Positions 7,893 through 16,280 are shown, counted from the stretch's first letter. The stretch: DNA of 64,000 nucleotides from Prevotella sp. (GCA_017615355.1 JAGAAJ010000062.1:19237-83236), one strand, 5' to 3'. The notes: generated by a model not told the origin, from the letters alone. Numbers and translations are program-made.

Positions 7893-9767
7893 ATGAAAAA
7901 AATTGCCTTATTTGCTACTGCCAGCATGCTGCTGTTTGCCAGTTGTTCTAAAGAGAACGACATCTACAATCTCTCACAGGATGAGATGAATGCAGCACTT
8001 ATCAAGACTAATACCGAAAAGGTATTTGGTGTTACCTTCGACCCTAACCACGACTGGAACACCACTACCAGCGGCGAGGTGACCATTCAGGCTGACGCTT
8101 CTGTCAAGAAAGTTCAGCTATTGGTTTATGTATGTGAAATTACCGACCCCTCTACGCCTTCTTACGTCACGCGTAATGCAATGAAGTTGCTGAACCAGAC
8201 TGAGACCAACGGACAATCTACCATCAAACTGAATTACGACGCACCTCAGGACAACCTCGGTCTCTACGTTGCTTTCAGCACTGATCATGGTTATTTCGTG
8301 AGAAAGGTAGAAAACAACAGTGCATCGCTTGAGAGCACAGGAAATAGCAGGATGACTAGAGGCGAGACATTGGACACTGGCTACACACTGCCCGACGGAG
8401 ACTTTACCATTGCCAATATCATTCCCTCGTATGCTTCCGAACGCACCTGGAATACTGGCGAAAAGCTCTACGAACTGAGCGATGAAGCCTATGGCAACCT
8501 GAAGTTGACATCAGCTACGGAAACGGACTATTCCGATGAATTCAAAGAGATTTTCAGAGGCTTGGTGTTCTCGTATTTCCCCAACGGAAGAGATTATAAC
8601 AATCTTCCAAAAGTCAAGCAGAGCGAATATTACAACGAGGGTGCATATCTCACCACTACTGGCGAACCCATCATCGTAACGCCCATGTATAAGTGCGACC
8701 ACCCACAGGAATATGGTGCCGAAGTATACAACTCCGACCTCTATTACTACTATTATCCCGCAAAAATAAATCCTGATACCACCTATCTGAAAAACTTACC
8801 CAAGTACAAAGCAATCCCCTTCAATCAGAGCTTTACTGAAACTGAAGACGATTACATCAGCAAACACGGTTCCTTTGCCTTGCTGTATTACGGTGACGGC
8901 ATACCTCAGGTGGGCACCAAAGGCAGCTTCTACTTCCCCGAAAACTACAAGATTGGCTTTATGGTACGTGCCAAGACCACTTATGAAAGCGGAAAGAAGC
9001 AGGGTGAGGTTTACGCTGACGGTCGCTTAAACAACTGGATTAACAAAGTCAAAAAGTACAACTTCTTCAGCTCATTTAAAGACGCTAACAATCATGTTGA
9101 GGATGATATCCCACGTGCAGCATGGTTTACCTACGAAGGAAGGAAGTTCATGTGCTGGGAGTCTGGCACCGACGCTGACTTCAACGACATTATCATGGAG
9201 GTACAGGGAGGCAAGCCCATCGGTGATGATATTGATCCCGACCCCGAAGTCTTTACCTACTGCTTTGAGGACACTTGGACGGGCGACTATGACTTAAACG
9301 ATGTCGTTATCAAGGCTACCAGAGAGAGTAAGACTAAGGTAGTGTATAACATCGTTGCCTGCGGTGCACACAAAGAGCTGTGTATCCTCAACATCAATAG
9401 CGGTGTCATCACTGATGACGCAGAGATACATGGTCTCTTCGCTTTGACTCCCAATGATTTCATCAATACTGATGGCAGCAACAAATGCGAATATGTCACC
9501 GTAACTAAGACTGTTCCTGAGACATTCAGCTTCAGAGATCCTGCAACTATGCCCCAGATCCTCGACAAGTCCACAGGCAATATCATCAAAGTGTCCAAAA
9601 AGGGAGAGAGTCCTTACGGTATCATGATTCCTAATGACTTCAAGTATCCTATCGAGAAAACCTGCATCAAGTTTGCTTACCTGAGGTTCAACGAGTGGGG
9701 CGAGAAAGCCGTTCTCTCTACTAATTGGTACACAGAACCCGTAGAATCAAAAGTTTACAAAAAGTAA
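7893..9767 (+). CDS. LruC-domain (DUF4114/DUF4842) surface lipoprotein
   Basis: 624 residues. A lipoprotein signal ends in LLFASCSKEND (lipobox Cys near residue 18). The C-terminal half has two acidic motifs typical of LruC-domain proteins, TDADFNDIIMEVQGG (DUF4114-like) and WTGDYDLNDVVIKATRE (DUF4842-like). These Asp-Asn loops resemble calcium-binding turns. Such proteins are exported and surface-exposed in Bacteroidales with unknown function. It has its own promoter and a 15-bp inverted repeat after it. It is divergent from the AraC-type regulator, which may control it. Confidence 0.85.
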   Translation: MKKIALFATASMLLFASCSKENDIYNLSQDEMNAALIKTNTEKVFGVTFDPNHDWNTTTSGEVTIQADASVKKVQLLVYVCEITDPSTPSYVTRNAMKLLNQTETNGQSTIKLNYDAPQDNLGLYVAFSTDHGYFVRKVENNSASLESTGNSRMTRGETLDTGYTLPDGDFTIANIIPSYASERTWNTGEKLYELSDEAYGNLKLTSATETDYSDEFKEIFRGLVFSYFPNGRDYNNLPKVKQSEYYNEGAYLTTTGEPIIVTPMYKCDHPQEYGAEVYNSDLYYYYYPAKINPDTTYLKNLPKYKAIPFNQSFTETEDDYISKHGSFALLYYGDGIPQVGTKGSFYFPENYKIGFMVRAKTTYESGKKQGEVYADGRLNNWINKVKKYNFFSSFKDANNHVEDDIPRAAWFTYEGRKFMCWESGTDADFNDIIMEVQGGKPIGDDIDPDPEVFTYCFEDTWTGDYDLNDVVIKATRESKTKVVYNIVACGAHKELCILNINSGVITDDAEIHGLFALTPNDFINTDGSNKCEYVTVTKTVPETFSFRDPATMPQILDKSTGNIIKVSKKGESPYGIMIPNDFKYPIEKTCIKFAYLRFNEWGEKAVLSTNWYTEPVESKVYKK

Positions 9768-9799
9768 TAGATTCAATAAGTGATATAAAGCACATTTCG

Positions 9800-9840
9800 G
9801 TTCCCCATGAAAAAGCAAACTTGTGTTTTTCATGGGGAAC
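9800..9840 (+). terminator. 15-bp perfect inverted repeat after the LruC-type gene
   Basis: GTTCCCCATGAAAAA (9800-9814) pairs with TTTTTCATGGGGAAC (9826-9840) around an 11-nt loop. There is no clear U-run after the stem, so it may be a 3'-end stabiliser or processing hairpin rather than a classical terminator. Confidence 0.6.
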
Positions 9841-9961
9841 TATCTTGTCAAGACGTCTCATATTTCATGTTTATTGAGTGGCATTTCATAAAATAAACAT
9901 GAAAAATGACAGGAAAAAGAAAAAAGTATGCTTAAAATTTGTTGGTAACGGAAAAAAGCAG

Positions 9962-9969
9962 TACCTTTG
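9962..9969 (+). promoter_or_regulatory. -7 promoter element for tRNA-Lys
   Basis: TACCTTTG, 22 nt before the tRNA 5' end. Confidence 0.75.
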
Positions 9970-9991
9970 CACCCGCAAAACGAAAAGCGAT

Positions 9992-10064
9992 GCACCCGTA
10001 GCTCAGTTGGTAGAGCACCTGACTCTTAATCAGGGTGTCCAGGGTTCGAGCCCCTGCGGGTGTA
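9992..10064 (+). tRNA. tRNA-Lys (anticodon CTT)
   Basis: 73 nt folding as a cloverleaf: acceptor GCACCCG/CGGGTGT, D-arm GCTC...GAGC, anticodon stem CCTGA/TCAGG with loop CTCTTAA (anticodon CTT), and T-arm with GGTTCGAGC. CCA is not encoded. A promoter lies upstream and a terminator 10 nt downstream, so it is a single-gene unit. Confidence 0.95.
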
Positions 10065-10073
10065 CTTTAAGAC

Positions 10074-10113
10074 AGAAGTGACAGGCCATCAGGCTTGTCA
10101 CTTCTACTTTTTT
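10074..10113 (+). terminator. Intrinsic terminator after tRNA-Lys
   Basis: AGAAGTGACAGGCC pairs with GGCTTGTCACTTCT (one G-T) over a 4-nt loop, followed by ACTTTTTT. Confidence 0.9.
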
Positions 10114-10187
10114 CGGCTCTGTAGATTATTCATAGCGGGAATTTATATCAGTCTTCTATATCGCACATTGTTCTTCAGGTTGGCTTT

Positions 10188-11267
10188 TCAGGGTTGTCGA
10201 TGGAGCCAGCAGACGACGGGATAATGGTCACTGGCCTCAACAGTATCGTCGACATAGCAGTTGTAGGATTCGTAGTGGGAGGAGCAGAGGATGTCATCAA
10301 TGCGGAAACGGAAGCCTGTCTTGCGATAAGAGAATCCGAGACCGCAGCCACTCTCTACGAAACAGTCAGTAAGACCCTGTGCGATGGTACGACGGACATA
10401 AGAAATGGGTGTGTCATTCATGTCACCGCAGACAATCATAGGATAGCTACTATACCGCTCGATATAGTCGTGGAGCATGTCGGCCTGACGTGCACGTATG
10501 CCCATAGAAGAGGAGAGCTTTCCGATAATCATTCGTGTCTGGGCCTGTGCCTGCTCGTGATCCATGTCGCCAGTAATCATATCATTGTAGCGTTGGCGGT
10601 CAACTATTGTCAGATGAGTAGTCTCAAGGTGAAAGTTAACGAAGCAGACGGTATCGTGTCCTATTTGGAGGAAGAAAAGAGCGGCACCATTGCCCTGCGA
10701 GGGAATGGGAATCTTCTCCTTGCGCAGGATGGGATAGCGTGAGTGAATGCCTACAGCATTGATAATGGCGCTGGAAATGGTGCCCAGCTGCACGGTATCA
10801 TTATAGGGATAGAGCAGCGAGAGGTCGTGAAGCGAATCCACCATAGTCACGATATCCTCCTGCAGACAAACGATGTCGGCGTTCTGCTGTTTCAGGTAGT
10901 TGTAGATGAGTTCCTGAGAGTTGGGGGATTCCTTCACCTCATTGTACCAGTCAACGTTGTAGGAGATGACCTTCAGGCTTCCTGCCGGCGGTTCGTGGTG
11001 AAAGTTAATGGGGAAATAGACGCGGATGGCTGGAATGGCGAGCAGATAGGCTGCAAGGGGTATCCAGGCACGTCGCCAATTGATGATGAGCCAGCCAATA
11101 AGGACGAGAAGGTTGACCAGGAGAAAGAAAGGAAACACCATACCGGCACAGCCGAGGAAAGGATGTTTCTCAGGGTCAATGTGGTCGCTGTAAGCCACGA
11201 ACACCAGCATGACCGCTGTAGCGACGCTGGCGCCAATGAACACATTCTTCAGAATAGTCTTGACCAC
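10188..11267 (-). CDS. Endonuclease/exonuclease/phosphatase-family membrane protein
   Basis: 359 residues. Two or three N-terminal membrane helices (about 5-90) are followed by an EEP domain: KVISYNVDW, DIVCLQEDI (metal-binding Glu), FVNFHLETT, MIVCGDMNDTP and a C-terminal ASDHYPVVC (catalytic Asp-His). The fold covers Mg-dependent phosphodiesterases such as DNase I and sphingomyelinase; the substrate here is unknown. It follows the rhomboid gene after 39 nt, probably in one operon, a pairing common in Bacteroidales. Confidence 0.88.
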   Translation of the reverse strand: MVKTILKNVFIGASVATAVMLVFVAYSDHIDPEKHPFLGCAGMVFPFFLLVNLLVLIGWLIINWRRAWIPLAAYLLAIPAIRVYFPINFHHEPPAGSLKVISYNVDWYNEVKESPNSQELIYNYLKQQNADIVCLQEDIVTMVDSLHDLSLLYPYNDTVQLGTISSAIINAVGIHSRYPILRKEKIPIPSQGNGAALFFLQIGHDTVCFVNFHLETTHLTIVDRQRYNDMITGDMDHEQAQAQTRMIIGKLSSSMGIRARQADMLHDYIERYSSYPMIVCGDMNDTPISYVRRTIAQGLTDCFVESGCGLGFSYRKTGFRFRIDDILCSSHYESYNCYVDDTVEASDHYPVVCWLHRQP

Positions 11268-11306
11268 CTCTTACGTGAACCTTTCTACCTATTATCCAAT
11301 AACCTC

Positions 11307-12266
11307 TCAGCGATCCCGACTGGCCTCAAAGAGACGCTGCTTTTCCTCTTTCGTCAGGCTGTCGTAGCCGCTCTTGCGAATCTTGTCAAGGATGGCATCG
11401 ACCTCGGCCTGCCGCTCTTTCTTCTTCGCGTTGTATTCCATATCATCCTCACGAGTAGGGCCATAGCCGGCCTGACGGGTATCGGTGTGCTGCTGTTGCT
11501 TCTGGCTCTGGCGTGATTCGAAGTTACGCCGCATGTTCTCAAAGAACTGTTTTCCGTTACCCATATTGAAGGATCTGCCCGGATGCTTGCGCCAATAGAG
11601 GATGAGCAGCAAACCGAAGAGCATACCTCCCAAGTGAGCCACGTGAGCTACACCGTCGCCACTTGAACTATAAGCCAGGACAAGCTCAAGCACGGCATAT
11701 ATACAGATGAACCACTTGGCCTTAATAGGCACAGGAAGGGGGAAGACAAAGAGTCGTTCATTGGGGAAGGTCATACCAAAGGCAAGGAGAATGCCGTAGA
11801 CCGCTCCTGAGGCACCAATAGTATTCAGCCAGTTATTCACGTAGAGTCCCACGGGGATATGCATACGTCCCATGTTGGTCTCTACTGTAAACGGCGTGAG
11901 GTCAGTATCACTCATGGTGAGCAACCCCTGCGACGAGCACTCGATGTACTGCACAAGTTCCTGACACAGTCCTGCACCGATGCCACAGACAAGATAATAG
12001 ACGAGGAATTTCTGCGGTCCCCATACGCGTTCTATGACACAGCCAAACATCCACAAGGCAAACATATTAAAAAAGAGATGTGTAAAGTTGCCATGCAGGA
12101 ACTGATAGGTGATGAGCTGCCATACGTTAAAGTCAGGTGCCATGAAGAAGTGCAGACTTCCCCAGCGCTCCAAATCAAACTGATTTTTGAACACCAATGC
12201 TGCCAAAAACACCACTATGTTGATGAGCAGCAGATTCTTGGTTATTGTCGGTATGTTACGGAACAT
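11307..12266 (-). CDS. Rhomboid-family intramembrane serine protease
   Basis: 319 residues. Six or so membrane helices carry the rhomboid signatures: FLHGNFTHLFFNMFALWMFG (His-Asn region), GASGAVYG (151-158, catalytic Ser153) and HVAHLGGMLFG (catalytic His211). An extra cysteine-containing loop (about 108-145) and a charged cytoplasmic tail (from about 235, KERQAEVDAILDKIRKSG) follow the family pattern in Bacteroidetes. It cleaves membrane-protein substrates within the bilayer; the substrate is unknown. A TAATTTTG promoter lies 58 nt upstream, and the endonuclease-like gene follows. Confidence 0.92.
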   Translation of the reverse strand: MFRNIPTITKNLLLINIVVFLAALVFKNQFDLERWGSLHFFMAPDFNVWQLITYQFLHGNFTHLFFNMFALWMFGCVIERVWGPQKFLVYYLVCGIGAGLCQELVQYIECSSQGLLTMSDTDLTPFTVETNMGRMHIPVGLYVNNWLNTIGASGAVYGILLAFGMTFPNERLFVFPLPVPIKAKWFICIYAVLELVLAYSSSGDGVAHVAHLGGMLFGLLLILYWRKHPGRSFNMGNGKQFFENMRRNFESRQSQKQQQHTDTRQAGYGPTREDDMEYNAKKKERQAEVDAILDKIRKSGYDSLTKEEKQRLFEASRDR

Positions 12267-12272
12267 CTTTTG

Positions 12273-12312
12273 TATTTACGATTTACCTATTTACAATTAA
12301 CGATTTCTACGT
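12273..12312. repeat. Degenerate short-word array (ATTTACGATTTACC words)
   Basis: Imperfect 6-8 nt words (ATTTACG, ATTTACC, ATTTACAATTAACG, ATTTCTACG) fill the leader between the rhomboid promoter and its ATG. Confidence 0.6.
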
Positions 12313-12323
12313 TATTTTGGCCG

Positions 12324-12331
12324 CAAAATTA
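12324..12331 (-). promoter_or_regulatory. -7 promoter element for the rhomboid operon
   Basis: TAATTTTG on the minus strand. Confidence 0.6.
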
Positions 12332-12413
12332 CGAAAAATATCTGTTTTACGGCATAAAAACGGGGTAAAAGCAACTTTTTTTCAATAAAAAAGTGATTTT
12401 TTCTGAAATTTTG

Positions 12414-12444
12414 TTTGTATTATGAAAACTTTCTTCTATATTTG
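12414..12444 (+). promoter_or_regulatory. Full consensus -33/-7 promoter for HU
   Basis: TTTG at 12414-12417, a 19-bp spacer, then TATATTTG at 12437-12444. This is the clearest complete Bacteroidetes sigma-ABfr promoter in the window, fitting a highly expressed nucleoid protein. Confidence 0.85.
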
Positions 12445-12511
12445 CATCGAAATACGGACCAAAGAATCATAAAACCTTTATTTATAACTATTTTTTAAAA
12501 CCTTTTTTATT

Positions 12512-12784
12512 ATGAACAAGACAGAATTAGTTGACAAGATTGCAGCCGGTGCAGCTATCACCAAGGTTGACGCAAAGAAGGCTCTCGAGGCCGCTGTTGC
12601 AGCAGTGAAGGAAGCTCTGATCGCAGGCGACAAGGTTGCCCTGATTGGCTTTGGTACTTTCGGTGTGAACGAGCGTCCCGCTCGCAAGGGCATCAACCCC
12701 TCCACCAAGAAGCAGATTACCATCAAGGCTAAGAAGGTGGTGAAGTTCAAGGCTGGTGCTGAGCTGGCTGATGCACTGAACTAA
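12512..12784 (+). CDS. hup: HU-family DNA-binding protein
   Basis: 90 residues, the classic HU length. [11 protein letters not shown] begins a helical N-terminal dimerisation region. [20 protein letters not shown] forms the beta-arm with the conserved GFGTF and the Arg-rich tip, and [17 protein letters not shown] ends the protein. It bends and compacts DNA as a dimer. A strong consensus promoter and a strong terminator make it monocistronic. It is distinct from the longer HU-like protein at 23.0 kb. Confidence 0.97.
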   Translation: MNKTELVDKIAAGAAITKVDAKKALEAAVAAVKEALIAGDKVALIGFGTFGVNERPARKGINPSTKKQITIKAKKVVKFKAGAELADALN

Positions 12785-12808
12785 GAAATTGACAATTAAG
12801 AACAAAAT

Positions 12809-12846
12809 GACTCCGTCGATGATCTTTCACTGACGGAGTCTTTTTT
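12809..12846 (+). terminator. Intrinsic terminator after HU
   Basis: GACTCCGTC (12809-12817) pairs with GACGGAGTC (12832-12840), followed by six T. Confidence 0.92.
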
Positions 12847-12889
12847 GTAGCTATTCGTTTCTTGAAAACGACCTCACTCCAACTGAGGT

Positions 12890-13366
12890 CTACTTCCACT
12901 CGCTATAGGGGTGATGACGCAGGTGTGAGTTGTAGTAGCGGCGGTCGCCTGTTACCTCGTCACCTATGAAGTCAGGCTTCACGTAAGACTCATCGGCGCT
13001 GTGTAGTTCCACCTCGGCAATGACCAGTCCGTCGTTGTCGCCGTGAAACTCGTCTACCTCAAAGGTATGCTCGCCACTATGTACCAGATAGCGAGTCTTG
13101 TCGATGATGCCCGGCTCGCAGAGCAGCATCAGGTGCTCCGCCTCGTCAAGGGTGATGGGTTTCTCAAACTCATATCGGCTCAGGCCTCCATCCATCGACG
13201 GGCTCTTGATGGTGAGGAAAGCCTCGTCATCACGCAGGCGCACCCTGATAGTGCATCGGCCGCCGCTGCTGATATAGCCTTGACGGATATGACTGCTGGC
13301 ATGAGCCTGACGGCGGTAAGCGTCGTTCCTGACCAGGAACTTCCGCTCTATCTCCATTCCACTCAT
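12890..13366 (-). CDS. CYTH-domain protein
   Basis: 158 residues. The N-terminal EIERKFLV (5-12) is the CYTH signature. Alternating charged strands follow (CTIRVRLRDDEAFLTIKSP, RYEFEKPI, VDEFHGDN, VIAEVEL), forming the triphosphate tunnel. Relatives hydrolyse inorganic triphosphate or thiamine triphosphate, and a few are adenylate cyclases; which applies here cannot be told. It follows a 51-residue membrane protein with a 6-nt gap, so the two are cotranscribed. Confidence 0.92.
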   Translation of the reverse strand: MSGMEIERKFLVRNDAYRRQAHASSHIRQGYISSGGRCTIRVRLRDDEAFLTIKSPSMDGGLSRYEFEKPITLDEAEHLMLLCEPGIIDKTRYLVHSGEHTFEVDEFHGDNDGLVIAEVELHSADESYVKPDFIGDEVTGDRRYYNSHLRHHPYSEWK

Positions 13367-13372
13367 CGGCCG

Positions 13373-13528
13373 CTATGCTGTGATGGCCAGATAAGCCACA
13401 TAGAACACGGCCATAGCCACGAAGACGCCAATAATCCAAGCCACTACTTTCTTGCCGCCTTCTTCCTGTTTCTTCGCGTAAGCCTTCTGCTTCGCGTTCA
13501 TTTTCTTCTCTTTTTCTTTCTTTGCCAT
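13373..13528 (-). CDS. Small single-pass membrane protein, 51 aa
   Basis: A lysine-rich N-terminus (MAKKEKEKKMNAKQKAYAKK) is followed by one membrane helix (VVAWIIGVFVAMAVFYVAYL) and a 4-residue tail. The start at 13528 is chosen over a frame ATG at 13594, which lies upstream of the TACCTTTG box. It is cotranscribed with the CYTH gene 6 nt downstream. The role is unknown; a membrane anchor or small regulator is possible. Confidence 0.8.
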   Translation of the reverse strand: MAKKEKEKKMNAKQKAYAKKQEEGGKKVVAWIIGVFVAMAVFYVAYLAITA

Positions 13529-13564
13529 AGTATTATTTATTGTTTGTTTGGTCTTTTTGTGGTG

Positions 13565-13572
13565 CAAAGGTA
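13565..13572 (-). promoter_or_regulatory. -7 promoter element for the small membrane protein/CYTH operon
   Basis: TACCTTTG on the minus strand, about 37 nt before the ATG at 13528. It is back-to-back with the aldo/keto reductase promoter. Confidence 0.7.
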
Positions 13573-13614
13573 CAAATAAGCGAGGAAAAAGCAAAAGAAA
13601 TACCTTTTTTTTTA

Positions 13615-13622
13615 TATCTTTG
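13615..13622 (+). promoter_or_regulatory. -7 promoter element for the aldo/keto reductase operon
   Basis: TATCTTTG, 34 nt before the ATG at 13657. Confidence 0.7.
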
Positions 13623-13656
13623 CACCGAAAAACAAGAAAAACAAAAGCAGAAGATT

Positions 13657-14625
13657 ATGCGTTACACAGAATTAGGAAAGACGGGAATGAAGATTTCCCA
13701 CCTCAGCTTTGGCGCCTCGTCGCTGGGCAGCGTGTTTCATGAGACCAACGAGAAGGACAGCTTTGCGGCAGTAGAGGCAGCCATCGACGGCGGCATCAAC
13801 TTCATCGACGTGAGCCCCTACTATGGCCATTACAAGGCAGAGACGGTCTTGGGCAAGGCTCTGCGCAACATCCCCCGTGACAAGTATTATCTCAGCACGA
13901 AGGTGGGACGCTACGGCAAGGACGGCAAGAACACATGGGACTACTCCGCTCAGCGTGTCACCGACAGCGTCTATGAGAGCATGGAGCGCCTGGGCATCGA
14001 CTATATCGACCTGATCAACGTGCATGACATCGAGTTCCAGGGTGATCTGCCCGGCGGACTGCAGAAGGTGGTGGACGAGACGCTGCCCGCACTCTTCGAG
14101 CTGAAGAAGAAAGGTGTGGTGGGCCATGTAGGCATCACCGACTTGCAGCTTGCGAATCTGAAATGGGTGGTGGAGAAATGCCAAGAGCAAACAGCCAACA
14201 GCCAAGAGCCGACGGTCGAAAGCATCCTGAATTTCTGCCACTATACGCTGAACGACGACGCACTCAGCGACTACCTCGACTTCTTCGAGCAGCATGGTGT
14301 GGGCATCGTCAATGCCTCACCGCTGTCGATGGGCCTGCTGTCACAGCGCGGAGTGCCCGCCTGGCATCCTGCTCCGAAGGCATTGGTGGAGGCCTGCCAG
14401 CGTGCAGCCGAGCATTGCAAGGCCAAGGGCTATGCCATCGAGCGTCTGGCTGTGCAGTATTCTGTGAGCAACCCGCGCATCGCCTCGACGCTGTTCTCAT
14501 CGGCCAATCCCGACAACGTGCGCCGCAATATCCAATGGGCCAACGAAGAGCCCGACTGGCAGCTCGTCGACGAGGTGAAAGCCATCATCGGCGACCAGCA
14601 GCGAGTCACTTGGAAAAACTCATGA
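13657..14625 (+). CDS. Aldo/keto reductase, sugar 1-dehydrogenase-like
   Basis: 322 residues from ATG 13657 (MRYTELGKTGMKISHLSFG); longer starts lie upstream of the promoter. AKR barrel features are the catalytic Tyr in IDVSPYYGHYKAE, the Lys in YLSTKVGRYG, the His in LINVHDIEF, and IASTLFSSANPDNVRRNI for NADP binding. The closest visible type is the L-galactose/L-fucose dehydrogenase group, which oxidises aldoses at C1. A short glutamine-rich insert (EKCQEQTANSQEPT, near 180) comes from an in-frame word array. Its stop overlaps the mutarotase start (ATGA), so the pair probably acts in one sugar pathway. Confidence 0.88.
   Translation: MRYTELGKTGMKISHLSFGASSLGSVFHETNEKDSFAAVEAAIDGGINFIDVSPYYGHYKAETVLGKALRNIPRDKYYLSTKVGRYGKDGKNTWDYSAQRVTDSVYESMERLGIDYIDLINVHDIEFQGDLPGGLQKVVDETLPALFELKKKGVVGHVGITDLQLANLKWVVEKCQEQTANSQEPTVESILNFCHYTLNDDALSDYLDFFEQHGVGIVNASPLSMGLLSQRGVPAWHPAPKALVEACQRAAEHCKAKGYAIERLAVQYSVSNPRIASTLFSSANPDNVRRNIQWANEEPDWQLVDEVKAIIGDQQRVTWKNS
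14181..14213. repeat. In-frame word array inside the aldo/keto reductase gene
   Basis: Words of the type CCAAGAG/CAAACAG/CCAACAG repeat imperfectly and encode a loop (CQEQTANSQEPT) in frame. Confidence 0.55.
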
Positions 14626-15005
14626 TTATGGAAGGATATGTTCAGCGTCTTTCTGACGGAAAGACAAAGCGCTACGTGCAATATTTGGAAATCAGCGACG
14701 ACCCTGAGCTGATAGCCCAGTATCGCAAGTGGCACAGCGAGGAATACAGCTGGAAGGAGATTCGCGAAGGCATCCGTGAGGTGGGCATCCTTGAGATGGA
14801 GCTCTACCTCATCGGCAACCGTCTGACGATGATTGTCGATGCGCCTGCCGACTTCAACTGGGAGGAGGCCATGAACCGTCTCGCCACCCTGCCGCGTCAG
14901 GCCGAGTGGGAGGCTTTCGTCTCAAAGTTCCAGGGTTGTGCCGCCGATGCCCGCAGCGATGAGAAGTGGCAGCCCATGGAGCGCATCTTCCACTTGTATG
15001 AATGA
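14622..15005 (+). CDS. L-rhamnose/L-fucose mutarotase-family protein (RhaM-like, DUF718)
   Basis: 127 residues from the ATG that overlaps the aldo/keto reductase stop (ATGA); an ATG two codons on (14628) is an alternative. RhaM-like pattern: an N-terminal strand MEGYVQRLSDGKTKRYVQYL, the YRKWHSEEYSWKEIREGIRE helix with conserved His, then LEMELYLIGNRLTMIVD. The family interconverts alpha and beta anomers of 6-deoxyhexoses. With the upstream dehydrogenase this suggests oxidative use of a deoxysugar such as fucose; that is inference from the pair. Confidence 0.85.
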   Translation: MIMEGYVQRLSDGKTKRYVQYLEISDDPELIAQYRKWHSEEYSWKEIREGIREVGILEMELYLIGNRLTMIVDAPADFNWEEAMNRLATLPRQAEWEAFVSKFQGCAADARSDEKWQPMERIFHLYE

Positions 15006-15007
15006 AA

Positions 15008-15039
15008 AAAGGCGGCATCTCGTTGGAGGGGCCGCCTTT
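15008..15039 (-). terminator. Intrinsic terminator for prfB
   Basis: AAAGGCGGC (15008-15016) pairs with GCCGCCTTT (15031-15039). On the minus strand a run of six T follows. The plus strand has only three T, so it mainly serves prfB. Confidence 0.8.
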
Positions 15040-15041
15040 CG

Positions 15042-16163
15042 TTATGCTTCGTCCTCTGACGGGAACTCCATCAGGTAGGCCTTGATGAAGCCATCGAGTC
15101 CGCCGTTCATCACGCTGTCCACATCGCGTGTCTCATAGTTGGTGCGATGGTCTTTGACACGCTTGTCGTCGAAGACGTAGCTGCGAATCTGACTACCCCA
15201 CTCTATCTTCTTCTTACCGGCCTCGATCTTGGCCTGTGCCTCGAGGCGCTTCTTCATGGCACGGTCGTAGAGCTGACTCTTCAGCAGCTTCAGGGCACGC
15301 TCCTTGTTCTTAGGCTGGTCGCGTGTCTCCGTGTTCTCGATGAGAATCTCCTCCTGCTCACCCGTGTCGGGGTCGGTGTACCAATAGCGCAGGCGAACGC
15401 CCGACTCCACCTTGTTCACGTTCTGACCGCCGGCACCTGACGAGCGGAAGGTGTCCCACGAGAGCTTGGCGGGGTCGACATATACCTCGATGGTGTCGTC
15501 GACGAGCGGACTGACGAAGACGCTGGCAAACGATGTCATGCGCTTGCCCTGAGCATTGAAGGGACTGACACGCACCAGGCGATGCACGCCGTTCTCCGAC
15601 TTCAGATAACCGTAGGCATACTCGCCGCCCTCTATCTGCATGGTGACACTCTTGATGCCGGCATCGTCGCCTTCGAGGATATTGGCGATGGTCACCTTGT
15701 AGTCGTGTGCCTCGGCCCAGCGCATATACATACGCATCAGCATCTGTGCCCAGTCCTGGGCCTCAGTGCCACCGGCGCCGCTGTTGATCTTCAGCACACA
15801 GTCCATCGGGTCCTCCTTCTGGCGCAGCATGTTCATCAGTTCCAGGTCCTCGATGGCCTTGATGGCGTGGTCATAGTCGGCGTCCACCTCCTGCTCCGTC
15901 ACCATCTCCTCCTTGTAGAAATCGAAGGCCAGCTGCAGCTCGTCGGCTCGCGTGCGTACATTATTATATCCGTCTATCCATTTCTTGATGCCGCGCACTT
16001 TCTTCATCTGTTCCTCGGCACGCTTCGGGTCGTCCCAGAAGTCAGGAGCCTGCGTGCGCAGCTGCTCCTCTTCCAGCTCCACTTTCTTCTCGTCTATCTT
16101 CAGGTAATGGCAGAGTTTGTCGGCCCTGTCCATCACGTCTTTCAGTTGGTCTTGTGTTATCAT
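15042..16163 (-). CDS. prfB: Peptide chain release factor 2
   Basis: 373 residues. RF2 reads UGA and UAA stops and triggers hydrolysis on the ribosome. Motifs: SPF in HRLVRVSPFNAQGKR (stop codon recognition) and the catalytic GGQ in FRSSGAGGQNVNKVES. The gene is one continuous frame; the internal UGA with +1 frameshift seen in many prfB genes is absent, the site reading LCHYLKIDEKK. The ATG at 16163 lies only 4 nt after a TACTTTTG -7 box. An in-frame ATG at 16178 would fall inside or upstream of that box. Confidence 0.96.
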   Translation of the reverse strand: MITQDQLKDVMDRADKLCHYLKIDEKKVELEEEQLRTQAPDFWDDPKRAEEQMKKVRGIKKWIDGYNNVRTRADELQLAFDFYKEEMVTEQEVDADYDHAIKAIEDLELMNMLRQKEDPMDCVLKINSGAGGTEAQDWAQMLMRMYMRWAEAHDYKVTIANILEGDDAGIKSVTMQIEGGEYAYGYLKSENGVHRLVRVSPFNAQGKRMTSFASVFVSPLVDDTIEVYVDPAKLSWDTFRSSGAGGQNVNKVESGVRLRYWYTDPDTGEQEEILIENTETRDQPKNKERALKLLKSQLYDRAMKKRLEAQAKIEAGKKKIEWGSQIRSYVFDDKRVKDHRTNYETRDVDSVMNGGLDGFIKAYLMEFPSEDEA

Positions 16164-16167
16164 GGTG

Positions 16168-16175
16168 CAAAAGTA
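16168..16175 (-). promoter_or_regulatory. -7 element abutting the prfB start codon
   Basis: TACTTTTG on the minus strand, then CACC, then ATG. A leaderless prfB mRNA is predicted if this box is used. Confidence 0.5.
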
Positions 16176-16272
16176 CAAAGATTTATGGAAAATAAGGCTA
16201 AAATCGGCAAAAAAGAGAGAATTCCCTAACGAATTTTAGGGATTTTCCTATAGATGTTTCACGGAAAAGACT

Positions 16273-16280
16273 TACCTTTG
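16273..16280 (+). promoter_or_regulatory. -7 promoter element for the glycine-zipper lipoprotein
   Basis: TACCTTTG, 34 nt before the ATG at 16315. Confidence 0.75.

Noticed and set aside
14163-14621. Upstream extension of the mutarotase frame
   Set aside because: The extra 150 residues lie inside the aldo/keto reductase in another frame and lack family similarity; the family N-terminus starts at 14622 or 14628.
16090-16130. Programmed +1 frameshift site in prfB
   Set aside because: The region reads through in frame (LCHYLKIDEKK) with no in-frame UGA.
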